Part shown: in pieces, positions 1 to 11,707 of the stretch | Layout of the letters: the number at the start of each line of letters is the position of its first letter | How positions within the stretch are numbered: the first letter of the stretch is position 1 | Source of the DNA: Limanda limanda | Taxonomy: Eukaryota > Chordata > Actinopteri > Pleuronectiformes > Pleuronectidae | NCBI RefSeq assembly: GCF_963576545.1 | Contig: NC_083658.1 | Span: 8,830,928-8,894,927, forward strand | Direction: 5' to 3' | DNA: 64,000 bases | Translations under genes and position numbers: made by a program | Notes under the pieces: model-generated | Database searches by the model: none | What the model saw: the letters and a program-made list of their open reading frames with translations, nothing else | What the model was told of the DNA's origin: nothing

Positions 1-3000
1 CAACCATTACTTATTGGTGATGTAATTGTGTGAGAACTATCCAAGGCTTTTTCCTTTAAACTCACCCAGTGGCAGGCCCAGTTTGAAATAACACACACCA
101 AGTTGCAACTTGTTACTCTTTTCTTTGGGTATGAAACCTTGATTTGTGTCACATGAGTCATTTGAACAGAACTCACAATGGCTTTTAATTGCAGAAATGA
201 AAGCACGACATTGAACTATTTGGATGAATAACTGCTTATTAGTGACTAGTCGCCATGGATTCCAATCATTCTGACGGCAGCCGAGTAAAAACATTAAAGT
301 AGTGCACTTAAAATTCTCCGTTGTTCAAGCACGTTTTACTTTCATCCAGCAGTAAAAAAAAAAGGTATTTCACCGCTCAGCTCTCCTGTAGCTCAGAGCT
401 TTATAATGAAAGAGCCACATATCACAGCACAGAGAGATAAAGTGACCAGGATTTTCGTCTTAATGTATTTACCCGTGTCTGCGCTGAATATCAAAAGGCC
501 TCTCCTCGCCCGAGCTCGACACGCCGAGTCTCTTCTGAGGCGCTGCATCACTCGGAGAGAGTTACAACCTGGAGTAATTTAGGCCTTCTCCCTTGGAAAA
601 ACCTCGCCGCGTGTCCTTGAACGTGCGAGCAGCCGCAAAGCTCTCATTTGTCATCTGGATTGTGTCTCAGTTCCCCTGCAGTGTCTCGCTTGTTTGGGAC
701 AAAAAGGAAGCGATAGCGCCAGGGCTGTTTTATCACTTGATGTTTCGTTGCTTTTAATAAGAAGAATAGAGGTCGTGTGACTTTGTTTCATTCCGGAGAG
801 CAGCACTTCCTGTGCGAGCTGCTCCGAAAGCGAGTTCCCGACCTCGCCCGGAAGAAAAACATCACACAAAAGTCGTGAATAATCTCGACATCTTCAGAAA
901 CACCAGTTGCCCAATGCACGGCTCCTCTTGATGTGGTTATATTGAATGTGGCAGATTTTGAATTCAGGGAGAAGTCCTGTTCTGGCACATTGAGCTGAAG
1001 CTCCACATGAACGTGGACGTGAATGGTTTTCATAGAAATGCTGCTAGAAGTGAACCTGCGTTTGCCTGAGTGTACTGAAAAAAGCTGAGGATAGAAGATA
1101 CAGGGAGGAAAGGTCTCTCAGTCCCAGCGACAGGAATCTGCTCATGAGTCAGATATGCAGGAATATTTAGTCATGAATGTTGTTGGTTATAACTTAAAGT
1201 CGGATATTGTTTTGACAAGTCATATATTGAAATAACTGGTGATGACTGTGTGACCATATTTTATGCAAAATAAATATTTCCCCCTTTAAAACAGTTTTTC
1301 TATAAAGTGGATGACAGTATTTTTCTTCTCTCCTCTGATTTTTCACGTCTGTGGAGTCCTTGAAGGGTCACAAATATCATTTTTTGAGGATACTTCCCCT
1401 AGCAACATGAGTTGTGTTATCGCACAACACTTTGCGTTCTGCTGCAGTACTTTTTGTGTTACCTCGCAATACTTTTGTCCTTCTTTTCCTCCTGAGCCCA
1501 TTTCATCTGATTTGCACTCATCTTCTCCCAGTGCATCGTGCAGTATGGATCCGCTAATTCAAATATGCTCAGTCCTACAGTATACCAACTACACTTAGAT
1601 TAATTTTTAGATGTGGAGAGATGTGTGGCGATTGTACGGACACAGGTGACTGCCGACTTGTGCAACTATGATAATAAAAATTATAATATTGCATGACGAG
1701 TACAGGAAACTATATAGTCATCCTTAAATCCCTTCTCTAGAGACTTTGTACACTTCTTTCATGAATTGCTGTGCAAACTTTTTAAGCGTCTCACTCCAAA
1801 TATCAAGCAAATCATAATTGTGCATGATGCAAGTGTTCAAATACTTCAAAAACATCTGGAGGGAAATTCATTGCAACTAAGATTAAACACGAGAACTTCA
1901 CAACTTTACTTGCAGGAGGAAGAATTGTGTCATTGTGCTTTATGATAAATTCATCCCTGCTTAACACCTGCTGCCTCCCATCCCCATGCAGTCACCACAG
2001 AGGAGGGACGGCCCCCTGCTGGGAGAGTCTGGAATCAGGCAGATTAAGGAAGCATGGTGTGGTGGGATGGGAGAGGTTTGCACTGCTCTCTGTGGAAAGC
2101 TCCACCCCACTCGCATGTTGGCAACATTTCAGAATTGATGATTGCTCGCGTGGAATTCTGCGTGCCCACTTGAGAGAGAGAAACTTCAACACTGGCGCGG
2201 GGAGATTTTATTTCCCAGACTTCCCACAACTTCTCTGGTAGTTGGGATTAAGGCGGGCGGGGGTGTCATGGGAGTATCTGCACGCGGACAGATTAAGCGG
2301 AGGAATATTACCTGCAGGCTTACTGTGCTATCTGTTCCTGTGGCGTGTGGTCCGACACACACTTGCTGTTTGTCTAACTTCCTGTGTAAGAAATAGCAAT
2401 CAGCGAATAGTATCAGACAATATTGCTCCTTTCTGCATCTCTCCCATCCAAATGAGACCCAGTGTTTGATGTGCAGACTTCCTCTGAGCCCCTGTGGGCG
2501 ATGAAGTTGAGAGTTTGTTCCCCTTGTTAACAGAGGCCCTTGCAGCCAGGATCCAACAGGCGGCCCGCTGTTTCCCCCCCTCCCTCGCGTGGGAGGGGGG
2601 AGACGTGTGAGAAACATTATCTGCCGACTTCAAATGAGCGATGAAGAGGGGGCAGCTTTGTTAAGGAAACACCTCGGCTCCTCCGTGCCATTCGGAATTG
2701 TTTTAATTCCTCCTTTGAGCAGAGCTCCTCCGTCTCTCTGTGTTTTTTTTGTGTGTTATCATTAAAAGCTCTTGGACTGTTTCAAGGAAGGGAGGCCAGA
2801 TTTAGATGCAGCACAGTTACTATTAAAAAAAAAGAAAAAAAAAAAGATGGAGTAATCTAGGTTTAGGAATGACCTTGATGAAAATAGCTCTCTGTCCTCG
2901 GGGGGGAAAAAATGAGCTCCACTGCCTTCGACAGCGGGAGAAAAATTAAAAGCTATTAAAGTTGTGCCTTTGTGGAGTTGTCAGCCTTTATCACACGGCT

Positions 3001-3699
3001 GCACCAGACTAAAATGACTACAATTACAATGCCGGGGATTAGAATGAAACGTTCACCCAGTAGCAGTATCTTGTGACTGTATCGTTTCCCGAGGGGTCAG
3101 CCTCATTCGTCACCTCCCAGAGAGACGCCCAGGAAGCTGAGAATGAGAGAAACTCACACCAATTTTTCATTTCACAGTTTGAACAAGGATCCCACGAGTC
3201 ATTGGCGAGCTCTGGACTTCTTAACACGAATACATCTATATTATTAATGGATGTTTGCAAAAGAAAAATCAGTGTTAAGGCTATTTTAAACAGAAGAGAA
3301 TGAAAGATGCATTAGTTAGATAGTTTTGGGACAGATGATTAATGCACACTTAAAATATTTCTGGATGTGTGTGTAAGCGTTGTCCGTTATAAATAATTAA
3401 GATATTTAGAAGCCACAGTCTCCCTGGACGTTTCATAAAAATCTAACTGAAAACTGTAATTACTCTTGTGCACTGCCTGAATGTCCTTGTCGCTGCAATT
3501 CTTGGCTCTTTCATCCACTTTTGGGTTAAAGCATCATCAGGAATTTTGAACAGGCACATTCACGGACAAATATTGCACCGAGTTATTACCTCTGGTAGCA
3601 GCTACAGCTCAACAATCCCATAATCATCCCGGAGGATCTCCACTCGTGGGCTGGAGAGGGCCCGAATGAAAAGCACACAAACCACCGCGTCTCACTCTC
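1..3699. other. Downstream intergenic sequence, no gene seen
   Basis: Open frames here are short, lack splice-supported continuation and resemble no family I know. The region is AT-rich with A- and G-runs (for example 2824-2845). No tRNA, rRNA or recognisable transposon was seen. Confidence 0.6.
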
Positions 3700-3714
3700 T
3701 TCTAACAGGACATG

Positions 3715-3720
3715 TTTATT
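3715..3720 (-). terminator. ncam2: Candidate poly(A) signal AATAAA of ncam2
   Basis: TTTATT on the plus strand reads AATAAA on the minus strand, about 2.7 kb after the stop codon. I found no other canonical hexamer between it and the stop. Cleavage would be expected 10-30 bases further, near 3690-3705. Confidence 0.5.
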
Positions 3721-4548
3721 TACAGCGGCAAAATGACAGGAGTCACACGTGTTCCACAGGTACGTACAGAGAGACATCAATAGATCCACCTCCTGCACAA
3801 AGCAAACTCAGCGGGGGGGGGGGGGAGTCTGAGGGGACGTGGGGGTGGGGACCAAGGGGACACATACTGTACACTGAGCTCAAACACACCTGTATTACCC
3901 CCTTTACAGAGAAAAAGGCATGGTGGAGGAGACAGAGAGGGAGGGGACAAGGGGAGAGGGGGTGGTGAGGGTAAAGGGAGAGGGGGGGAGGGGGTGGGGG
4001 GGTTTAGACTCATATTCAAATACAAAAGAACATGTACAAATCGTAAAGCCTCCAGGCACTGTGCTCCCGTATTTACAGTCATCGTAACATGGCAGGACCA
4101 TCCGTTTGAGATGTGCGGGTACAAGGGCTCGCCGCGAGGGAACAGAGCCGGCGCTACGAGGGGCCGAAGATCAAAACCAGTGGAGTCAAGATGGGGGGGG
4201 GGAGCAGTGGCGGCAGTGGGCCTCGCAGACACGCGCGCGGAGTGCTGCACCCCGGGGGGAATTAATCACTGTCGAGAAGCAAGGTTCTAGCCATCGGAGT
4301 GCACTCCAAAACTCGGCGTGAGAGCTCGCCACACTGGAGGAGAGACCCCCCCCCACCGCACACGGGTACTCACGCCTCGGGCACGTTCACGTACGACTCG
4401 CAGGGCTAACGCCTCAGGTAGCCGGAGAGGGTCGAATATAAATAATGAACACAAATCAACAGGTGAATCGTAAACCAAATACAACGGCAAGATATTGGGA
4501 TTTCGGCTGGGTTATTAGGAATTGAGAGACTCTTATTGTGAAAAGTGG

Positions 4549-4549
<1 letters not shown>

Positions 4550-4586
<37 letters not shown>
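4550..4586. repeat. CA microsatellite
   Basis: About 18 CA units inside the predicted 3' UTR; reads as TG on the transcript strand. Confidence 0.95.
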
Positions 4587-4591
<5 letters not shown>

Positions 4592-6448
4592 GACTGACTT
4601 ACAGTACGTGCAGATACATTCCACAGACATACATGCGACCTGATTCATTTAGACAAGTGTATTCAGCCACTCACGCATGTCTGCACGCTACACGGCGGTG
4701 AAGCCGGATTGAACTCGCGGCGTGGACCTGACATCTAGTTGCACTAGGTAGTTAAACACACGTCGGTTTCTGTCCAGTGTTGGCGACTACGACCCACAGT
4801 CTTACAACTACATTTCCAGGAATTCACAGCGTCACGATTAAAAGTCATTCGGTGGCAGAGGGGGAGAAAAAAGAAAGAAAAGAAGCAGCAACGTGACAAT
4901 CAAAAGTTAGTTTGATGGTTGACGGTGCTGCGGCGGGATTGGGCCACAAGGGTGGAGGAGAAAAAAGAAAAGAAGGCACACTAATGCCATAATTACTGCC
5001 GTGAAATAGCCTTAGGGCGCGGGATTTCTTAAGGGAAAGTAAATGGATATAAAAAAGCAAATATTACACCATCACTGAACGTCTGACCAAACCACAACGT
5101 AAGAAGGAAGTAAAAGTAAAGCAGCTTTTCGCCTGAAAAAAGAAGAAAAGAAAAAAGCCTGTTGCATTTTGAAAACAAAAAGAAGAAAGAAGACATCCTT
5201 TAGGGTATATTTACATAAAAGCTTTGTAAAATATTCTTTTTTTTCCCACCTATGTACAACACGTGACAACATCAGAGAGAACAGCGATCAGACTGAGAGA
5301 AAAAAACCAAGAAAGGAAATGTGAGACAGAAAAGAGATAAAAAGCAAATCATCAACATGTCGGATTCTTTCCCAGGAGGATCCTCGGCTTCTCTTTGCCC
5401 TCTACATATAGAAACGATTACGCGACATCATTCAGAGTAATTGTGGGGACGTCTGTCTTCTTTTTTTTTCCAAGTTGTGTACCAAAGTGCACGTTGGCTG
5501 GCAGTTCAGTCAAACCCTCAGAAAGCAGATTGAAAACACATGAGAAACACACACATTGTCGTCGTTGGATGTTTCTTGTCGATGCAAAACGCTGACATCA
5601 GTGCACGTGTGTTGTGTCACAGGCTGCAACACTCGACTAGACTATTTTTCCGATTTTTGTGTTTTCTCAGATTTTCCACCGCAACACAAACTCCAACCCA
5701 CAACAGCCCTTTTTTTCAGACGACATTAACCATCAGATAAAGCCCAGATTCTTCTTAATAATTCACGACGAGGAAACGTTTAAAATGTTACAAATGGCCC
5801 CAGGGAGAAGTAAAGCCTTTCGCCTTTTTGTTTTTTGAAGTCCAGCTCGCCTGAAACACAACGAGCAGGAAAAAGAAAACAGGAAACTGAAGTGTGGCGC
5901 TAAGGACACCGGGTTTAAATCATCGTAATGTCAAGCAGCGTTTGCTCCAACAGACCAAAAGGGGGCACACTACTATACGAGCGCATTTGGGTTTTGCGTG
6001 AGGAGTCTGACGAGTTGCGGTGGGCTTGGGGGGGGGCTGGTGACGACGTGACGCGTTGCCATTTTACGACATGACCGTTTAAAAAAGGGAAAAAAAATAA
6101 AATGGAGAAAACAACTTTAAAACACACTGCAAAAAGTGAGACGAGCAAAAAAACAATCTACAATCATTGAGAAACAAGAGCCTTCCACTGACGCCATGTT
6201 TTACAAGAACATGATACATTTATCACTCGGGGGGGGTCGAAAAGGTTGACCCTTTCCTCCTTTCTATTTTCTCTCTATTATTTGTATTTACACATGCCTT
6301 CCGTTCAGGGCATCGTTATAAACAGATATGGTATTTTACTCCACTATTTGCCAGTGTTGTAGTTTCTCTGGGTTTTGGTCTCGTGATCCGAATGTTCTTT
6401 TGGTGGCGAGGGCGACCGACCCGTCTCCTCCTCTCTCTCCTCGCGTCC

Positions 6449-6563
6449 TTACGCCTTGCTGTCGTCAGGCTTTGGTCGGAGGCTGTTGTCACTGTGCACT
6501 TTGATTTCAATCGTATCCGGCTTGAGAGACTCTTTTCCATTTTCTTCCTTCAACGGTAGCTTC
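6449..6563 (-). CDS. ncam2: ncam2 last coding exon, cytoplasmic C-terminus and stop
   Basis: 115 coding bases after a CTGCAG acceptor. One base completes the previous codon, then 37 residues: KLPLKEENGKESLKPDTIEI, then KVHSDNSLRPKPDDSKA, and TAA at 6451-6449. It matches the human NCAM2 tail pattern KLPLKEE.GKE.L.P.TIEIKV...DDSKA. The terminal SKA is retained. The acceptor phase lets it join either a normal upstream cytoplasmic exon or, in frame, the transmembrane exon directly (CT + G = leucine). Exon continues as 3' UTR. Confidence 0.93.
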
Positions 6564-6978
6564 CTGCAGTGGAGGAGGGAGAGAGAGAGAGAGAGAGAGA
6601 AAAGGAGATGAGAACCGGATTAACACAAGCAGATGTGAGACTTGCAGGAGTTTGGGTTTATCACAGGGACGTAGGAGTTATGTGAACACACAGACATGAG
6701 CGCCCAGTGGATGTTTTTGTATCCCGCAGACACAAACAGGAAATGCTATGGCAAGTGCTTCCCCACTTTCCAGCCCACCCGCTATCACCTTGAAGACCTT
6801 TATAATAATGATGGGTTTAATTAAAGGGAAAAGGAAGCAGGGATATTAAACAATAAAGCCTCTACAGGGCTCCGCACTAAATAATCTACATATTCTTGGT
6901 TCTCTTTGGCCTGAACTGACGAGAAGTCGTGTGTACGTCTCTGTTGACTGATGAGAAGTCATTGAGTGAGAAGTCACA

Positions 6979-7096
6979 GGGCGGCTGTGGTTCGGGAGGT
7001 GGAGCGGGTCGTCAACTAACCAGAAGGTGGTTCGATCCCTGGCTCCTCTATACTCCACATTCAGAGTCGTCCTTTGGCAAGATACTGAACCCAAAG
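6979..7096 (+). mobile_element. tRNA-like SINE fragment
   Basis: Begins GGGCGGCTGTGG and contains a box-B-like GGTTCGATCCC at about 7029-7039, then CTGGCTCC and a GGCAAGATACTGAACCC segment that is familiar from an abundant teleost short repeat. A related copy lies at 18905. The hAT element at 7105 sits directly at its 3' side. Family name not assigned. It is not a functional tRNA gene: no cloverleaf can be closed. Confidence 0.65.
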
Positions 7097-7343
7097 GTTT
7101 AGAGCAGGGGTGTCCAAACTACGGCCCGCGGGCCAACTGCGGCTCGCCATCCATTTTTAATTGGCCCGCATCAATGTCTAAAAATATAATGTATAAAAAA
7201 ATAAAAAAAAATTTTTTTTTTGAAACTCAAAATTTAGTAGCGCTCAAAAGGCACTTACTTAAACAATTTGTTTTGCTTTATGGGGCCAGGCTTCGTCGAC
7301 AGGAGAGAGGCCGGTGCATGCTTCTGCGTTTTCAGAGACATGC

Positions 7344-7382
7344 AAGAAGGAGCACGCAAGAGTCCCTTGCGTGCTCCTTCTT
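7344..7382. repeat. Perfect 17-bp inverted repeat with 5-base loop
   Basis: AAGAAGGAGCACGCAAG at 7344-7360 and its exact complement at 7366-7382, inside the hAT element. Confidence 0.95.
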
Positions 7383-7554
7383 TGGTGCTTGCAGGCGTTC
7401 ACCAATTTTTGTAACTATACGACAAAGCTACGCAAGCCTCACGGAGCCCGCAAGGCTGTGATTGGTCCGCTAACTACATCCTTTCCAGAGTCATATTTCC
7501 GGTTTCATGCCCCATAATACCGGCAGAAACCAAGGAAGATTTAGAAAAACGGAT

Positions 7555-7766
7555 ATGGACCAAATAGAAGAGCACTTGGCAGAAGAGATCTGAAAGTATG
7601 ACCACTTGTATAACCCGTCACTGACTAAATATAAGGACACACAGACCTGTAATTCCTGAAAGGAGATTAAATGTCATTTTTTATCTCGGCTGACGTCGGT
7701 TTGCAGGTCGACGAGTGTACAAAGCTGTGTAGAAAGATCAGGGACAAATTTGTCCTTCAGAAAAAG
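7555..7766 (+). pseudogene. MADF-like domain remnant inside hAT element
   Basis: Starts with an ATG and keeps the LYNPSL.KYKD and RKIRDKF signatures of MADF (Adf-1/Myb-like) domains. It is broken by two TGA codons, at positions where arginine and tryptophan would be expected, and by a frameshift between about 7668 and 7689. MADF identification is from motif memory and could be another Myb/SANT-like fold. Confidence 0.55.
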
Positions 7767-9244
7767 TAATAAACAGTCGACAAAGATTGCCACACACAAA
7801 GAAGGTGTCTCTAAGGTTGTCTTCGACAAAAAACGTTACTCCACCTAGTGGTCTCGCGGTGAATTGCTTTGCTGACTTGCTAGCTGTCCCTCAGAACGCC
7901 ACGCCGCCCTGAGCGACGCGACTGTCAACAGTCCAATCCAGGGCAGGGGGGCGTGGCGGCGTGAGTGGCCCAGTCCTTGGTATTTTTTTCTGTATGTGGC
8001 CCTCGGGACAAAAAGTTTGGACACCCCTGGTTTAGAGTGATTGATAAGACTTGAGGAGTTCAACATGAATACTGTTCATCCCATTGAGGAGTCGTTCTCC
8101 ACACAGGGGTACATCTCTCTAGAGAAACGGCAAAATAATATTCATACAATAGATAAAACAGCCTTGACACACAGAAAAACTAGAATAGTGACGGTGATTT
8201 TCACTAACAACACATTTCAGTTACCCATGTTAAGCACATCAGTGTATTCATGGATGTAATTGGCCAATTTTAAAGGCCTCGTTTCAACATCTTAACGTTG
8301 TGTTGGTTTAGAAGAAATAAGTGGAAGTGCACTAACCGATTGCTACGTATTTTATCCAAGAAACGTCTAAGGAAAATATATATAATTTGTGAAGGAGGTG
8401 TGCACTTTGTAAAATGCAGCGTTACACATATTTATAAGAGATTGTAAAACCTTAAAGTGGCACTACAGGGATTCTACAGTGATCTGTGTATAGATCCACT
8501 CAGTTTCGAAAAGAGCTGTATTCTGACGTCTTTCAAACTTTAGAACTTAAGAATAGTAGTATTAGTAGTATGAATATGAATATATATATTTCTATTTAAA
8601 ATGTTTGAGCATGCTTGCCGTGTCCTCCTGAATTACATCACCTTGCTTTTCAATTTGATTCATTTCAAGGGAGTGAAAAAAGAAATACAACCCATGCAGG
8701 TGTTATTAAGCAGGAGCTATTCGATTGGCCGACTGCTTCCCGTTCTTCTCCTCTTACACGTGTCTCGCTTTGGAAAAATCCCGCAGATCGACATCGCAGC
8801 CTTATCTTTATGTTAATGTGGCCGCATGATGAAAATCTAACGAGCCTGTGTTTCAACTAATGTGATGTACGAGGGCTTCAAACCGCATTTGGCACCGAAA
8901 GACACTTTATCCTGATCGAGTTAATACGGCGACTGGGTAAAAGTCAGGGTAGAATAACACAGTGACATTGTGTGATTTAAATCGTGTCAATTTCTAATAT
9001 GAATTGCACATTTATTCTAATTTCTTTCGCAGTCATGCTGCATTTCGACATTTTAAATGGCCCCTAATTAGGTAATAGCTATTATAAAACCGACGCTCTA
9101 TAAATCCTCTGAGCTATTACAGGTGGTGGAGAGATTAGAGTTCTCGATTTGTGATGCACTTGCTCATGTGCAGGACTCGGAGTCAATCGAATAAATCTGC
9201 TTGTTGGGTTCCATTTGTTGTAGCCACTTCAAAACCAAGACTCA

Positions 9245-9400
9245 TGTGAGGTCTCTGTGACCTTGACCTTCCAAATTCTAATCACTTCATCAATGAGTCA
9301 AACTATCTTTCCCTCCAGGTCTTCTTGAGATGTCACGTTCAAAAGAATGAGAAATATGAAGGGACATCTCGAGCCCATAATAACTAAGAAGGGTCCTTGT
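9245..9400 (+). repeat. Degenerate teleost interspersed repeat
   Basis: The TGTGACCTTGACCTT segment, followed by TCTAATCACTTCATC and TCTTGAGATGTCACGTTC, follows the layout of a very common fish genomic repeat. Class not assigned. Confidence 0.5.
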
Positions 9401-11687
9401 GAAATCAATAGTCCACTATCTTTTGTCGTTTCAGTTTTGAAAATAAAGCTCCGCGCTGAAATTTCCACAAGGGATGTCTCAGAGCAGTTTGTCCTCCAAC
9501 AAACTCACAGCGAACACTAAACACCAAAGTGCAAAAATATGAGCTGCAGCCGTGTATTTGCACATCAAAGATGCGAGAGCCTTTCTTCTTTAGTGCAGCT
9601 TTTGGGGTTCGCTATAAGTTTAATAGAGGAAATCAATGAGGAGCATTAGCCTTCACCTGCTCTCGCCTCAGCAGTGCTCTCCTGTCCCGAGCGTTTGGTT
9701 CGCTCGGCTGTTGATTCTATCGAGAGGCTTTGGAACAAAGGAAGAGAAAGGGAGTTCTATTTCCAGCTTTTGTTGATAATGCAAACTCGTATATGTCACG
9801 TGTTGAAAAAAAACCGAAACCTTCCATCCCCATTCTGTGTCATACAACTTCAACGTCTCAAATCAGGAATTAGAGCAACTTCCTCATCAGGAAGTGTTTG
9901 GGGATATGCAATTTTCTTGCAGTTTAATCAAATATGAGATCAAATATTAATCCCCCAGTAACAGTTAGGAGGATGATTTATGGGATAAAGGTTTGCTCAT
10001 TTAATTCACTGATTATATCCTAGTTATGTCTTCATGCAAAGGCCTAACTTCAGTGGCCGTTGGTGATGTCATTGCTTTCTTACAATGCTGAACTTTTATG
10101 GTATAAAATTAACTCTATTTGGGAAGAAAATCAACTCCAAACACCCAAAACTCCAAGGGAGATCATGACTTGAGCAGCGGCTCTGCGTGATACTGTACCT
10201 AATAAGCCCAAATATTGCACTTGGCCGGTGGGGGGGAGGGTTCCCCTTTGGTTGATTGGTGGATGTGGAAGTTCCTGCACAGTGGAGCCAATTTCATGTC
10301 CCATTAGCCTCATGCTAACCCAGATTGGACTTAGTTGCGACAGGGTTTGCAACATATAGAAAATTGAGGTTCCGGCGCTGTTTAACTTTCTTTATAGGGG
10401 ACATCAACTCAACAGGATCACAAATGCATTTCCTGACTAAATCTCACACTGGAGATTTGCAAAGGGAACGGCAGCAACAAGTTATTAACTTCAGCGAATG
10501 TATAATTGATGAAGGTTTCACCAGGAACTCTCCAGTTTCACTTTGGGCGTTTAGAGCAACGGAGAGTGAGGAAATAAAATAAATTGACTAGGGGGTTGTA
10601 AAAATCTGGTTAATTGTAGATTATATTATTATATTAATAATCATTTTTACTGGTTGGTGTACGAAATTGGTCATAAATACAGGAATAATGTTCATTTAAC
10701 TGTGGCATATAAAATTCATCAATGAAATAAATGAACTGTTTTATAATTAAACTAGAACTCAGTCGAGTGAAAGCACATTTAAATTCACTAGATCCAGATT
10801 TTTATTTGGACGCACGCACTCTTAGGTTCCAAATATTATTCTCTTGGAACTAAAATAACCAAATCTTGCAATGTTAAAAAAAAGTGTTTCTGCCACTTCA
10901 TCCCGATCCACGTCAAAATGCATTTTCTTCTCGACTCACGTCTTTTAACCGATTTTTGTAGAAATCAGTGCGTTAGTGTTTGTGTAATCCTGCTGACTAA
11001 CAAATCATCGGCAACGACAGAAGTTCTCTGCTTGTAAAAACAAAGGCCGAATATTCAAGTCCACATGAAAACTACCCTTCTGCTTTAAATGTCTGTTATC
11101 CCTCAGGTGCGTGGTCACTGTGGCGCAGGTTGCAGTCGGGTGATTTGAACCGATTTCTCTCTACACGTCCAAATAAAAGAGGGAAAAATAGTCGATAGAG
11201 TGAATATGACGGGCTCTGCTTGAAATCGCTTGATGGATCGACGACTTGTCTCCGTGGAAGCCTCACACTGGGACCTGGATGGACGAGACAGGTTTGATAT
11301 CCCTCACATATCCAGCTCAGTTTCCCTATTTTCAAACATAGGCGTGAACCTGTATACTCTGCTGATATGATGTGAAAGCGAACCCTACAGGAATAGACTC
11401 TCCACATGTACCCGCCTCGACTCATCACCCCGGCACACACACACACACACACCACCTTGTGTGCAGATACTGTACGGTGCACGTGCGCTCCCTCAGCATT
11501 TCCTTTTAAAACAAAGTCGGGCACACAAAGCGAAAAAGGAAACGCCACTGGGTCTCGACAAGCCTCTTTGATTACGTGGCGGGAGCCGGCAGCTGCGTGC
11601 ACCTCACGGCGGGCTGGGAGATATCAGAGTCTGCATGCAGATGTGTGTTAGTAATCTGTACGCTTCCAAGTGACACCAAAGCACAGC

Positions 11688-11707
11688 GGGGGGGGGGGGG
11701 GGGGGGG
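11688..11707. repeat. 20-base G homopolymer
   Basis: Intronic run of 20 G; C run on the transcript strand. Confidence 0.95.

Larger units (their letters stand above)
3700..6448 (-). other. ncam2: Probable ncam2 3' untranslated region
   Basis: From the stop codon the minus strand continues without a clear splice donor or coding potential to an AATAAA hexamer at 3720-3715. The stretch is richer in G/C patches than the intergenic DNA beyond it. On the sense strand it carries several C runs (at 4191-4202, 3981-4000 and 3820-3831) and a TG tract. The extent is inferred from the position of the poly(A) signal and the long 3' UTRs typical of NCAM genes. An additional 3' UTR intron or an earlier alternative end cannot be excluded. 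Confidence 0.5.
7105..8029 (+). mobile_element. Non-autonomous hAT element with decayed MADF-like coding remnant
   Basis: 925 bp with terminal inverted repeats CAGGGGTGTCCAAAC and GTTTGGACACCCCTG. It is flanked by a perfect 8-bp target duplication GTTTAGAG (7097-7104 and 8030-8037), the hAT hallmark. Subterminal sequence is rich in GGCCCGCGGGCC-type motifs. Inside, the plus strand from 7555 reads MDQIEEHLAEEI, stop, KYDHLYNPSLTKYKD and so on, with a second in-frame stop. After a frame change 7689-7766 reads ADVGLQVDECTKL, CRKIRDKFV. This resembles a MADF DNA-binding domain. No DDE/RNase-H transposase core is present, so the copy is non-autonomous. Confidence 0.88.

Noticed and set aside
6980..7060. 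tRNA gene
   Set aside because: Box A/B-like motifs belong to a SINE family with a second copy at 18905; no cloverleaf or CCA-compatible acceptor stem.
11096..11602. 168-residue open frame on the minus strand
   Set aside because: Crosses a CA repeat, has no domain features, splice context or codon bias; intronic chance frame.
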